NCBI GenBank assembly: GCA_035759745.1
Contig: DASTUF010000019.1
Location: 1-21,921 of the forward strand
Source of the DNA: CAMLHP01 sp035759745
Lineage (GTDB): Bacteria > Gemmatimonadota > Gemmatimonadetes > Gemmatimonadales > GWC2-71-9
DNA: 21,921 nucleotides
Direction of reading: 5' to 3'
Both the position numbers and the translations under genes were made by a program. Below are positions 1 through 6,323 of this stretch, piece by piece (position 1 is the first letter of the stretch; the number at the start of each line of letters is the position of its first letter). Below the pieces are notes generated by a model that saw nothing but the letters and a program-made list of their open reading frames with translations, did not search any database and had not been told where the DNA came from.

Positions 1-158
1 AGGGTGATGGCGCTGAGCAACGTGAGCTGGGTGGGCTGGAGGCCCAACGGCCGAAGGGCATCGTCGTACATCCGGGTGATGAGCCGGGCGGTGCGCCGGG
101 CCCGGAAGCAGAGGCACTGATCGGCGATGGTGCGGGCGACATCAAGGTGGCTGGGCAT
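1..158 (-). CDS. MarR-family transcriptional regulator, N-terminal part (cut by window edge)
   Basis: Read on the minus strand from ATG at 158, the frame stays open to the window edge and gives 52 residues. It contains CLCFRARRTARLITRMYDDA followed by LRPLGLQPTQLTLLSAI. This is the first helix plus the start of the winged-helix domain of MarR regulators, where 'plgLt..Q..lL..i' is typical. MarR proteins are homodimeric repressors that often control a divergent or adjacent gene and themselves. Cys19 and Cys21 could be redox-sensitive or incidental. There is no Shine-Dalgarno sequence; a -10-like hexamer lies 7 nt before the ATG, which suggests a leaderless message. The divergent neighbour is the Ser/Thr kinase at 336. 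The target is unknown. The family call is confident although only about a third of the protein is visible. Confidence 0.8.
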   Translation of the reverse strand, partial: MPSHLDVARTIADQCLCFRARRTARLITRMYDDALRPLGLQPTQLTLLSAIT

Positions 159-194
159 GAAAACATGTATATGCAACTATCTCTAAAGTAGCAA
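159..194 (-). promoter_or_regulatory. Promoter of the edge marR gene, leaderless geometry, with possible operator
   Basis: On the minus strand TTGCTA (189-194), a 17-nt spacer and TATACA (166-171) are followed after 7 nt by the ATG at 158. The imperfect palindrome TGTATATGCA (166-175) overlaps the -10 and would suit autorepression by a MarR dimer. The hexamers are my own match to sigma-70 consensus (4/6 and 4/6); the operator role is inferred. Confidence 0.45.
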
Positions 195-235
195 GTGGGG
201 AGTGGGGAGTGGGAAGTGGGGAGTGGGAAGAGGGA
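194..235. repeat. Heptanucleotide tandem array (AGTGGGR), six units
   Basis: Six in-phase 7-bp units, five AGTGGGA/AGTGGGG followed by AGAGGGA, fill the spacer between the divergent marR and kinase genes. The same heptamer occurs at 5041-5061, 9197-9231 and 19197-19224, always between genes. Confidence 0.9.
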
Positions 236-335
236 AGAGGAGCGTGCGGTCCAGCTTGCAACCTCCGGAGCGTTGACGTAGCGTTGTGCGTTCCCCGGAC
301 AATTGGCTGGGCCACCCCTGACCCGTCGGGTCGCC

Positions 336-2981
336 ATGTCGCTGCCTCCCAGCGCGCTGGTTTTCGCATTGGCAGACCGTTACCGGGTCGAGCGCGAACT
401 CGGCGCGGGTGGGATGGCGACGGTGTACCTCGCCGAGGATCTCAAGCACCACCGCCAGGTGGCGATCAAGGTGCTCAAGCCGGAACTGGCGGCGGTGATC
501 GGGGCCGCGCGGTTTCTGCAGGAGATCCGCACCATTGCCACGCTGCAGCATCCCCACATCCTGGGCCTGATCGACTCGGGCGACGTCCAGGGCACTGCCT
601 ACTACGTGATGCCGTATGTCGAAGGCGAGTCGCTGCGCGACCGGCTGAACCGGGAGAAGCAGCTTCCGGTGGCGGTCGCGGTGCGGCTGGCGACCGAGGT
701 GGCCAGCGCGCTGGACTACGCCCACCGCCACGGAGTGATTCACCGCGACATCAAGCCCGAGAACGTGCTGCTCCACGACGGGCAGGCGCTGGTGGCGGAC
801 TTCGGGATCGCGCTGGCGGTGTCCGCCGCCGCCGGCAGCCGGATGACCGAGACCGGCTTAAGCCTGGGGACGCCCCACTACATGAGTCCCGAACAGGCGA
901 TGGGGGAGCGGGACATCACGCCCCGTTCAGACGTGTATGCGCTGGGCGCGATGACCTACGAAATGCTGAGCGGGGACCCGCCATTCACCGGGAGCACCGC
1001 GCAGGCGATCGTGGCGAAGGTGATGAGCGAAGAACCGGTGCCGCTCCGTCGCTACCGCAAGGCGGTGCCCGAAGCGGTGGATGCGGCGGTGCACACCGCG
1101 CTGGAGAAGCTGCCGGCCGACCGGTTCGGGACGGCGGCCGAGTTTTCGGCGGCCTTGACGGGTCCCGGCACGGCGCGGGCGGACCGCCGTCCGCTCCTGA
1201 CACGGCTTGCTCCAGCAGCTTCGCTCGGGGCGGTCCTGCTGCTGCTGGGCGGAGTGGTGGGGTGGCTGCTTGCCGTGCGACGGGCGACGCTCGACACCGG
1301 CGGGCTGCCGCCGTCGCGGCTGGCGCTGCTGTCGGCGGGGCTCGGTGGCACCGGCATCGCGTCCCAGTATCGCCAGGTGGCGCTCACCCCGGATGGCGAG
1401 GCAGCGGTATTCGTGACGCTCAGCCCCGAAAGCCGAAACGTCCTGGCCATTCAGCGCCTGGATGCGGCCGAGCCAACCATCATCGAGGGGAGCGGTGGCA
1501 TGCTGAGTCCCCGCGTGACCCCCGATGGCCGCTCGGTGATCGGCTGGTCGGCGGGCCTCTTCAGCGGTGAGCAGGAGCATGCGCTCCGCATTCCCATTGG
1601 CGGTGGCGCGGCCGAAATGGTGGCCGGCGACCCGCAAACCAACAACATGGACTGGGGCGCGGACGGTACGCTCTGGTTCACACCCTACCTGGCGCCCGGT
1701 GTCCAGCGGATAGGGCCGGACGGCAGCCTGGGCGCCGCACCGGGTGATGCGACGCGCCGGTTGCGCTTACAGCAGGTGCTCCCGGACGGGCAGCGCGCCC
1801 TCGCACTGCAGGCCTCGACCGGCGTCGCGTTCGGCCCGCTTGTGCTGCTGGATCTCCGGTCCGGAGCTGTCATGCCGGTGACGGATCTCCCAGTGGTGGA
1901 GGCCCGCATCGTCGGGGGCGAGTTGCTGTATGTGCGCCCCGATGGCACCATGTGGGGCGCTCCCTTCGACGAGGACGCGGACAGGATTGCCGGAGATGCG
2001 GTGCAGGTAGCCGGTGATGTGGACGTGAGCGCGCTCTCCCTCGCCCAATGGGCGGTCGCGCCCACGGGCACCGTGGCCTACGTCCCGGCAACTCCGCTCT
2101 CGCTCATGCTGGTGAACCGGGATGGATCTCGCCGCACCGCGGCTCCCGACCGCAGCAGCTATCACTTTCCCCAGTTCTCTCCCGACGGCCGCCAGCTCAC
2201 GGTGGACCTGACGTCGGCGGAGGCCCGCGAGGTCTGGCTGCTGTCCCTGTCCCAGCGCACCCTCACCCGTGTCACTTTCACCGGCGACGGGCACGACGCG
2301 ACCTGGACGCCGGATGGCCGGGCCATCACGTTCACCTCGTTCGATAGCAGCACGACGGCTATCTGGCAGGTCCGGCCCGGTGACGGGGTGGCCGCCGAGT
2401 CGCTGTTCGCCTCGCCCAAGCTCTCTTTCACCGGCTTCTGGAAGCCGGACGGTAGCGGACTGATCACTGTCGCAACCGAGCTGGCCCCGGGCTCGGGTGT
2501 GGATCTCGCCGTCGTGGAGGGCGCGGGACGGGGCCCGATGAAACCGGTGATCGTGAATGCCTTCGAGACCCAGTACCCGGCGCTGTCGCCCGACGGCCAC
2601 TGGCTGGCATATGTGTCGCAGCAGTCGGGGGTCCAACAGGTCTACGTGCGGGCGCTCGAGGGCGGCGCGGAGACCCAGGTTTCTCGTGAAGGCGGGACCG
2701 AACCGGTCTGGCGGGACAACGGCCGGGAACTCTTCTTCATCGCGCCGTCGGAGGGGGGCAAGGTGATGATGGCGGCGTCGGTGCGCACCGAACCCGACTT
2801 CGAGGTGCTGGGGCGGCAAGTCCTGTTCGACGCGACGGGGTTCCTGGGGGCCAATCCTCATGCGAACTACGATGTTACGCCCGACGGGCAGACCTTCGCC
2901 ATGGTGCATCGCAACCCGGCCAACCGGATCGTGATCCTGCAGAACGTGCCGGAGCTGGTAAGGCGGATACGGGAAAGGTGA
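336..2981 (+). CDS. Transmembrane serine/threonine protein kinase with C-terminal TolB/WD40-like beta-propeller
   Basis: An 881-residue protein. The Hanks-type kinase domain spans about residues 15-275. It shows the glycine loop GAGGMATVYLA, VAIK with the ATP-binding Lys45, catalytic HRDIKPEN (136-143), DFG (155-157) and the SPE form of APE (184-186). A single membrane helix (about 293-314) leads into a roughly 550-residue extracytoplasmic region with repeated 'SPDGrwlay' and 'W.PDG..I.F' blades, typical of TolB/WD40-like propellers. The likely role is autophosphorylating membrane signalling, with the propeller as sensor or scaffold; substrates are unknown. ATG at 336 is preferred over an in-frame TTG at 303 because kinase homology starts soon after it. 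Neither start has a good Shine-Dalgarno sequence. The gene appears monocistronic. This architecture is, from memory, heavily expanded in Gemmatimonadota and Acidobacteriota. Confidence 0.92.
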   Translation: MSLPPSALVFALADRYRVERELGAGGMATVYLAEDLKHHRQVAIKVLKPELAAVIGAARFLQEIRTIATLQHPHILGLIDSGDVQGTAYYVMPYVEGESLRDRLNREKQLPVAVAVRLATEVASALDYAHRHGVIHRDIKPENVLLHDGQALVADFGIALAVSAAAGSRMTETGLSLGTPHYMSPEQAMGERDITPRSDVYALGAMTYEMLSGDPPFTGSTAQAIVAKVMSEEPVPLRRYRKAVPEAVDAAVHTALEKLPADRFGTAAEFSAALTGPGTARADRRPLLTRLAPAASLGAVLLLLGGVVGWLLAVRRATLDTGGLPPSRLALLSAGLGGTGIASQYRQVALTPDGEAAVFVTLSPESRNVLAIQRLDAAEPTIIEGSGGMLSPRVTPDGRSVIGWSAGLFSGEQEHALRIPIGGGAAEMVAGDPQTNNMDWGADGTLWFTPYLAPGVQRIGPDGSLGAAPGDATRRLRLQQVLPDGQRALALQASTGVAFGPLVLLDLRSGAVMPVTDLPVVEARIVGGELLYVRPDGTMWGAPFDEDADRIAGDAVQVAGDVDVSALSLAQWAVAPTGTVAYVPATPLSLMLVNRDGSRRTAAPDRSSYHFPQFSPDGRQLTVDLTSAEAREVWLLSLSQRTLTRVTFTGDGHDATWTPDGRAITFTSFDSSTTAIWQVRPGDGVAAESLFASPKLSFTGFWKPDGSGLITVATELAPGSGVDLAVVEGAGRGPMKPVIVNAFETQYPALSPDGHWLAYVSQQSGVQQVYVRALEGGAETQVSREGGTEPVWRDNGRELFFIAPSEGGKVMMAASVRTEPDFEVLGRQVLFDATGFLGANPHANYDVTPDGQTFAMVHRNPANRIVILQNVPELVRRIRER

Positions 2982-3044
2982 TGGGTGGGCAGCCATGCTG
3001 GCCGCGCCTCCGGGAAGACCAGCCATGATCGACGGCAAGAGAGA

Positions 3045-3076
3045 AGTGAGATCAGGGGCGGCCTGGCGGCCGCCCG
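3045..3076. repeat. 32-bp hairpin repeat, left copy flanking the toxin-antitoxin pair
   Basis: Begins AGTGAGATCAGGGGCGGCC and ends CGGCCGCCCG. It is identical to 3821-3852 except for one base (G versus A in the loop). Each copy holds an 8-bp stem GGGCGGCC/GGCCGCCC with a 4-nt loop. Together the copies bracket the antitoxin-toxin genes as direct repeats. Confidence 0.9.
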
Positions 3077-3079
3077 TCC

Positions 3080-3115
3080 TTGCGATGTAACACACAACGA
3101 CTACATTGTAACACA
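3080..3115 (+). promoter_or_regulatory. Leaderless promoter and direct-repeat operator of the toxin-antitoxin operon
   Basis: TTGCGA (3080-3085), a 16-nt spacer and TACATT (3102-3107) are followed after 7 nt by the antitoxin ATG, with no Shine-Dalgarno. The nonamer TGTAACACA occurs twice, at 3086-3094 and 3107-3115. The copies are 21 bp apart, which is two helical turns, one upstream of and one overlapping the -10/start. This arrangement fits cooperative binding of ribbon-helix-helix dimers and autorepression. Confidence 0.6.
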
Positions 3116-3411
3116 TGAAGGACAGCCACCTCACCATCCGGATTCCGCGCGAGCTGGCGCAGACGCTTGCCCGTATGGCGCGCGTGCGGGGCGTGTCGCG
3201 CTCGCACCTGGCCCGCGAAGCCGTTGCCAGGTACGTCGGCAGGGCACCCAATGACGCGCCGGCGACACCGGCGAAGACGATCAGCGCGAAGGAACTGGGA
3301 CAGCTGTGGTCCAGCCTGCCCCGGCTGAACCCGGACGAGGCTGACGACCTGGAGCGCGACATCGCCCAGGCCCGGTCGGCGATCGGACAGCCGGCGGAGC
3401 CATGGCACTGA
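3115..3411 (+). CDS. CopG/ribbon-helix-helix antitoxin
   Basis: A 98-residue protein. Residues 5-41 (LTIRIPRELAQTLARMARVR, then GVSRSHLAREAVARYV) form a ribbon-helix-helix DNA-binding fold, with the LTIRIP strand contacting DNA. The remainder, with the segment ISAKELGQLWSSLPRLNPDE, is the likely toxin-neutralising tail. The gene overlaps the PIN-domain toxin by 10 nt, the usual antitoxin-first order with coupled translation. Two direct repeats in its promoter suggest autoregulation. The whole module sits between two 32-bp repeats, which suggests it moved in as a cassette. The start is fixed by homology beginning at residue 5 and by the -10 element 7 nt upstream. Confidence 0.85.
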   Translation: MKDSHLTIRIPRELAQTLARMARVRGVSRSHLAREAVARYVGRAPNDAPATPAKTISAKELGQLWSSLPRLNPDEADDLERDIAQARSAIGQPAEPWH

Positions 3412-3818
3412 TCCTGGATTCGTCGGTGCTTGTCGCGGGAGAGCGCGGCAGCCTGGACCTTGCTGCATTACTCGACCACGCCGGCGCCGAGGCGGTGGCC
3501 ATGGCTGCCATTACTGCCTCGGAGCTGTTGCTCGGCTATCACCGTGCGACCACGCCGGGAATGCGCGCCCGCCGAGGCGCCTTTGTGGAAGCCCTGCTCG
3601 CGTCGATCCCGGTGCTGCCGTTCGGCGTCCCGGAAGCTCGGCGACACGCGGAGCTCTGGGCGGGCCTGTTGCAAGCGGGGACGATGATCGGCCCGCACGA
3701 CCTGCTCATCGCCGCCACGGCGTTGGCGCGAGGTGATGGCGTCGCGACCCTGAACCGGTCCGAGTTCGGGCGGATCGCCGGGCTGCGGCTAGTCGAACTG
3801 GGCCGGTTCATGAAATAA
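3402..3818 (+). CDS. vapC: PIN-domain endoribonuclease toxin (VapC-like)
   Basis: A 138-residue protein, the usual VapC length. It begins LILDSSVLVAGERG, with acidic residue Asp6. Glu41 in ITASELLLGYHRA and Asp100 in IGPHDLLIAATAL complete the metal-binding triad. ATLNRSEFGRI near the C-terminus is the conserved fourth motif, with Asn118 in place of Asp, as often seen in this family. VapC toxins are magnesium-dependent RNases that usually cleave initiator tRNA or the 23S sarcin-ricin loop; the target here is not predictable. The ATG lies inside the antitoxin gene (10-nt overlap), so the two proteins are probably made together. All key residues are present, so it appears intact. Confidence 0.88.
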   Translation: MALILDSSVLVAGERGSLDLAALLDHAGAEAVAMAAITASELLLGYHRATTPGMRARRGAFVEALLASIPVLPFGVPEARRHAELWAGLLQAGTMIGPHDLLIAATALARGDGVATLNRSEFGRIAGLRLVELGRFMK

Positions 3819-3820
3819 GC

Positions 3821-3852
3821 AGTGAGATCAGGGGCGGCCTGACGGCCGCCCG
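3821..3852. repeat. 32-bp hairpin repeat, right copy flanking the toxin-antitoxin pair
   Basis: Direct copy of 3045-3076 with one mismatch. It starts 3 nt after the toxin stop codon. The hairpin may also end transcription of the operon, but no T-run follows it. The next 33 nt (GTGAAAAGGG-type, AG-rich) look like a decayed AGTGGGA array. Confidence 0.9.
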
Positions 3853-3890
3853 AGTGAAAAGGGAAAAGTGAACAGTGAAATGGAAGGCTT

Positions 3891-5045
3891 ATGAATCGCA
3901 CACTTACGCTGGTACTCTCGGCGCTGCTGGCGGCGTGCAATTCGGCAACCCATGATGTTCAGGCGCAGGGGCCCGCGCAAAGGTCGCCCACGCCCGCGCC
4001 AGTGAACGGAGTGGTCTCGACCGAAGTGATCGCTTCGGAGCTGGAGCATCCATGGGGCTTTGCGCTCCTGCCCGACGGCCGTTTCCTGGTGACCGAGCGC
4101 CCCGGCCGGCTCCGGATCGTGGGCGCGGACGGCACGGTCTCGGCACCGCTCACCGGCGTGCCCGAGGTGCTGGCCCGAGGCCAGGGCGGGCTGCTGGACG
4201 TGACGCTCGATCCCGAGTTCGCCGAGAACCACGTGCTGTATCTCTCGTTCTCGGATCCGGGAAGCAACGGCACCGCGGGCACGGCGGTCGCGCGAGCCAG
4301 GCTGGCGGGCGCCGGGCTGGAGGACGTCACCGTGATCTATCGGCAGGAGCCCAAGGTCCGCAGCAACGGACACTATGGGTCGCGGGTAGTAGTCCGGGCG
4401 GACGGCACGCTGTTCATTACCCAGGGCGACCGGATGAACCAGCGGCCGCTGGTGCAGGATCTGTCGACCGGCATCGGCAAGGTCATGCGGATCAACGCCG
4501 ACGGCGCTGCGCCGGGCGACAATCCGTTCGTGGACCGCGCGGGCGCGAAGCCGGAGATCTGGTCCTACGGCCATCGCAACGTCCAGGCGGCGGCGCTCGA
4601 TCCGGCCACCGGCGAATTATGGACGGTGGAGCATGGCGCGCGGGGCGGCGACGAACTCAACCATCCCGAAGCGGGCAAGAACTACGGCTGGCCGGTGATC
4701 ACCTATGGCATCGACTACTCGGGCGTCAGGATCGGTGAAGGCACCGCAAAGGAGGGGATGGAGCAGCCGGTATACTACTGGGACCCGGTCATCGCGCCGT
4801 CAGGAATGACATTCTATGAGGGAGACGCTTTTCCCGAATGGAAGGGGAGCATCCTGATCGGGTCGCTAGGTACCGGCTCACTGGTGCGGCTCGCCATGGC
4901 GGAGGGCAAGGTGACATCAGAGGAGCGCTACGAGATCCTGGGCGGGGATCGCGTGCGCGACGTGCAGGTTGGCCCGGATGGCCTGGTGTATCTCGTGACT
5001 GACGAGGATGACGGGGCGCTGGTCCGGGTGAGACCTGCGGAGTGA
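3891..5045 (+). CDS. PQQ-dependent aldose (glucose/sorbosone-type) dehydrogenase, lipoprotein
   Basis: A 384-residue six-bladed propeller of the soluble glucose/sorbosone dehydrogenase family (YliI/Asd type), which oxidises aldose sugars with PQQ. The N-terminus MNRTLTLVLSALLAAC ends in a lipobox with Cys16, so the enzyme is probably anchored to a membrane on the extracytoplasmic side. Family signatures are EHPWGFALLPDGRFLVTERPG (52-72), GQGGLLDVTLDP (97-108), NGHYGSRVVV with the probable catalytic His161, ITQGDR (176-181), SYGHRNVQ (225-232), EHGARGGDELN (247-257) and NYGWPVITYG (264-273). A GGAAGG element ends 3 nt before the ATG. The stop codon lies inside a heptamer array. PQQ synthesis genes are not in the window, so the cofactor must be made or acquired elsewhere. 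Confidence 0.88.
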   Translation: MNRTLTLVLSALLAACNSATHDVQAQGPAQRSPTPAPVNGVVSTEVIASELEHPWGFALLPDGRFLVTERPGRLRIVGADGTVSAPLTGVPEVLARGQGGLLDVTLDPEFAENHVLYLSFSDPGSNGTAGTAVARARLAGAGLEDVTVIYRQEPKVRSNGHYGSRVVVRADGTLFITQGDRMNQRPLVQDLSTGIGKVMRINADGAAPGDNPFVDRAGAKPEIWSYGHRNVQAAALDPATGELWTVEHGARGGDELNHPEAGKNYGWPVITYGIDYSGVRIGEGTAKEGMEQPVYYWDPVIAPSGMTFYEGDAFPEWKGSILIGSLGTGSLVRLAMAEGKVTSEERYEILGGDRVRDVQVGPDGLVYLVTDEDDGALVRVRPAE

Positions 5046-5061
5046 GAAGTGAGAAGTGAGA
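5041..5061. repeat. Heptanucleotide array (AGTGAGA), three units
   Basis: Three exact AGTGAGA units followed by AGTGGAA. The array begins within the last codons of the aldose dehydrogenase gene and supplies its TGA stop. It lies between convergent gene ends. Confidence 0.85.
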
Positions 5062-5069
5062 AGTGGAAT

Positions 5070-5609
5070 TCAGGAGTGGGACAGTGGCTGGTTGCGGCCT
5101 CCGAGGAGCTGATAGCAGATAAGCAGCAACACGGCCGCGGTTCCCGCCACCACCATGCCTGATGCCGGCATGGCGAGCCAGCTGAGCGATTCCTTGGCGG
5201 CGCCGGTGCCGCCAAGGCCCGGTGCGCGGAAGCCGGCCCAGAGCCAGAAGACAGCATACCCCAGCGAGCCCAGACCCAGCGCCAGGCTCAGTAGCGCGGT
5301 GGTGCGGGCAGGCGTGCCGAGCGCTATCAGCACCAGCGTGAGCGCGATGGCCGCCGTGCCCAGGGCGCCAGCATGCAAGTGGGCGCGCTGCATGTAGCTC
5401 CACGCCTTGTCCACCACAGCCTTCGCCGCCGCTGCATCTCCCTGGTAGACGGTCGTGGTCACGACGGCGGCGTCGGCGGCCAGTCGATCCTTGATGATGT
5501 CCTCATTCAGGCCGAACACGATGCCGAGGCCGAAGCCGAAGAGCAACGTGCCCGCGGCGAAGAGCAGTCCGGGCAAGGCCGGCCGCAGGGTTTCGGGCGA
5601 GGTTGTCAT
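5070..5609 (-). CDS. Unknown four-helix integral membrane protein
   Basis: A 179-residue protein I do not recognise. Predicted membrane segments are at about 11-33, 80-99, 103-126 and 145-169. A polar loop (34-78) lies between the first two and carries FGLNEDIIKDRLAAD and YMQRAHLHAGALG. His77 and His79 next to helix 2 resemble metal or haem ligands, but this is only a suggestion. It is followed on the same strand by no further gene and preceded 57 nt upstream by the O-methyltransferase gene, so it may be the last gene of a peptidase-methyltransferase-membrane protein transcript. No clear Shine-Dalgarno sequence precedes its ATG. Codon use matches its neighbours and the hydrophobic pattern supports a real gene. 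Confidence 0.7.
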   Translation of the reverse strand: MTTSPETLRPALPGLLFAAGTLLFGFGLGIVFGLNEDIIKDRLAADAAVVTTTVYQGDAAAAKAVVDKAWSYMQRAHLHAGALGTAAIALTLVLIALGTPARTTALLSLALGLGSLGYAVFWLWAGFRAPGLGGTGAAKESLSWLAMPASGMVVAGTAAVLLLICYQLLGGRNQPLSHS

Positions 5610-5666
5610 GTAATGAAGCTGCGGGGGCGTGCATGAAGGGAAGCTGAAGCCGGGAGGAATCCCGCC

Positions 5667-6323
5667 TCAACTCCTGAGCAACAGGGTCAGGCCGTCACCA
5701 ATCGGCGTGACGCTGGCCGTGACGCGCGAATCCCCGGCCACCATCGCGTTGAATTCGCGAATTGCCGCTGTATCGGCGTCAGTCACTGACGGGTCCGCCA
5801 CCTTGCCGGACCATAGGGTGTTGTCCACCGCAATCACGCCACCTTTCCGCACCAGCTCGAGGCAGCGTTCGTAGTAGGCGGCATAGTTCGGTTTGTCTGC
5901 ATCGATGAACGCGAAGTCGAACGTGGCGCCTTCGGCCCCTAGCTGGTCGAGGGTGGCGAGTGCCGGGCCGAGCCGCAGATCGATGCGTGCGTCGACACCC
6001 GCCTTCCTCCAGTATCGCCGGGCGATCGTGGTCCACTCCTCACTGACATCGCAGCAGACCAGCCGGGCACTGTCACCGGCGGCCAGCGCCATGGTGAGCG
6101 CGCTGTAACCGGTGAAGGTGCCTACCTCGAGGATCCTGCTCGCGCCCAGCGCCCGGACCAGGAAGGCCATGAAGTGGCCCTGCTCCGGGGAGATCTGCAT
6201 GTTGCGCTGCTCGAGCCTTGATGTTTCCTCCCGCAGCTCGGCCAGCACCGGATGCTCCGGTGGCGACACCGAAATCAGGTACCGGTGCAGCTCGGCGCTG
6301 AGCCCGATCGACTCCCTGCTCAT
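5667..6323 (-). CDS. Class I SAM-dependent O-methyltransferase (caffeoyl-CoA OMT-like, COG4122 type)
   Basis: A 218-residue protein, the normal length for small metal-dependent O-methyltransferases acting on catechol-like hydroxyls. The SAM site is ILEVGTFTGYSALTMALA (64-81). The acidic residue after strand 2 is in CCDVSEEW (90-97). The metal-binding set is Asp141 in FIDADK and Asp167-Asn168 in AVDNTLWSG. EQGHFMAFLVRALG before motif I is also typical. The substrate is unknown. Its ATG overlaps the stop of the upstream S9 peptidase gene by 4 nt (ATGA), so the two are translationally coupled. Coupling of a secreted peptidase to a cytoplasmic methyltransferase has no obvious metabolic logic. Confidence 0.88.
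   Translation of the reverse strand: MSRESIGLSAELHRYLISVSPPEHPVLAELREETSRLEQRNMQISPEQGHFMAFLVRALGASRILEVGTFTGYSALTMALAAGDSARLVCCDVSEEWTTIARRYWRKAGVDARIDLRLGPALATLDQLGAEGATFDFAFIDADKPNYAAYYERCLELVRKGGVIAVDNTLWSGKVADPSVTDADTAAIREFNAMVAGDSRVTASVTPIGDGLTLLLRS

Noticed and set aside
209..1570. Long plus-strand open frame within the kinase gene
   Set aside because: It is a frame-shifted shadow of the kinase, rich in Gly/Arg/Ala with no domain. The kinase frame carries all catalytic motifs.
3891..5045. Whether the aldose dehydrogenase belongs to the toxin-antitoxin cassette
   Set aside because: It lies outside the right-hand 32-bp repeat and has its own ribosome-binding site and an unrelated function.
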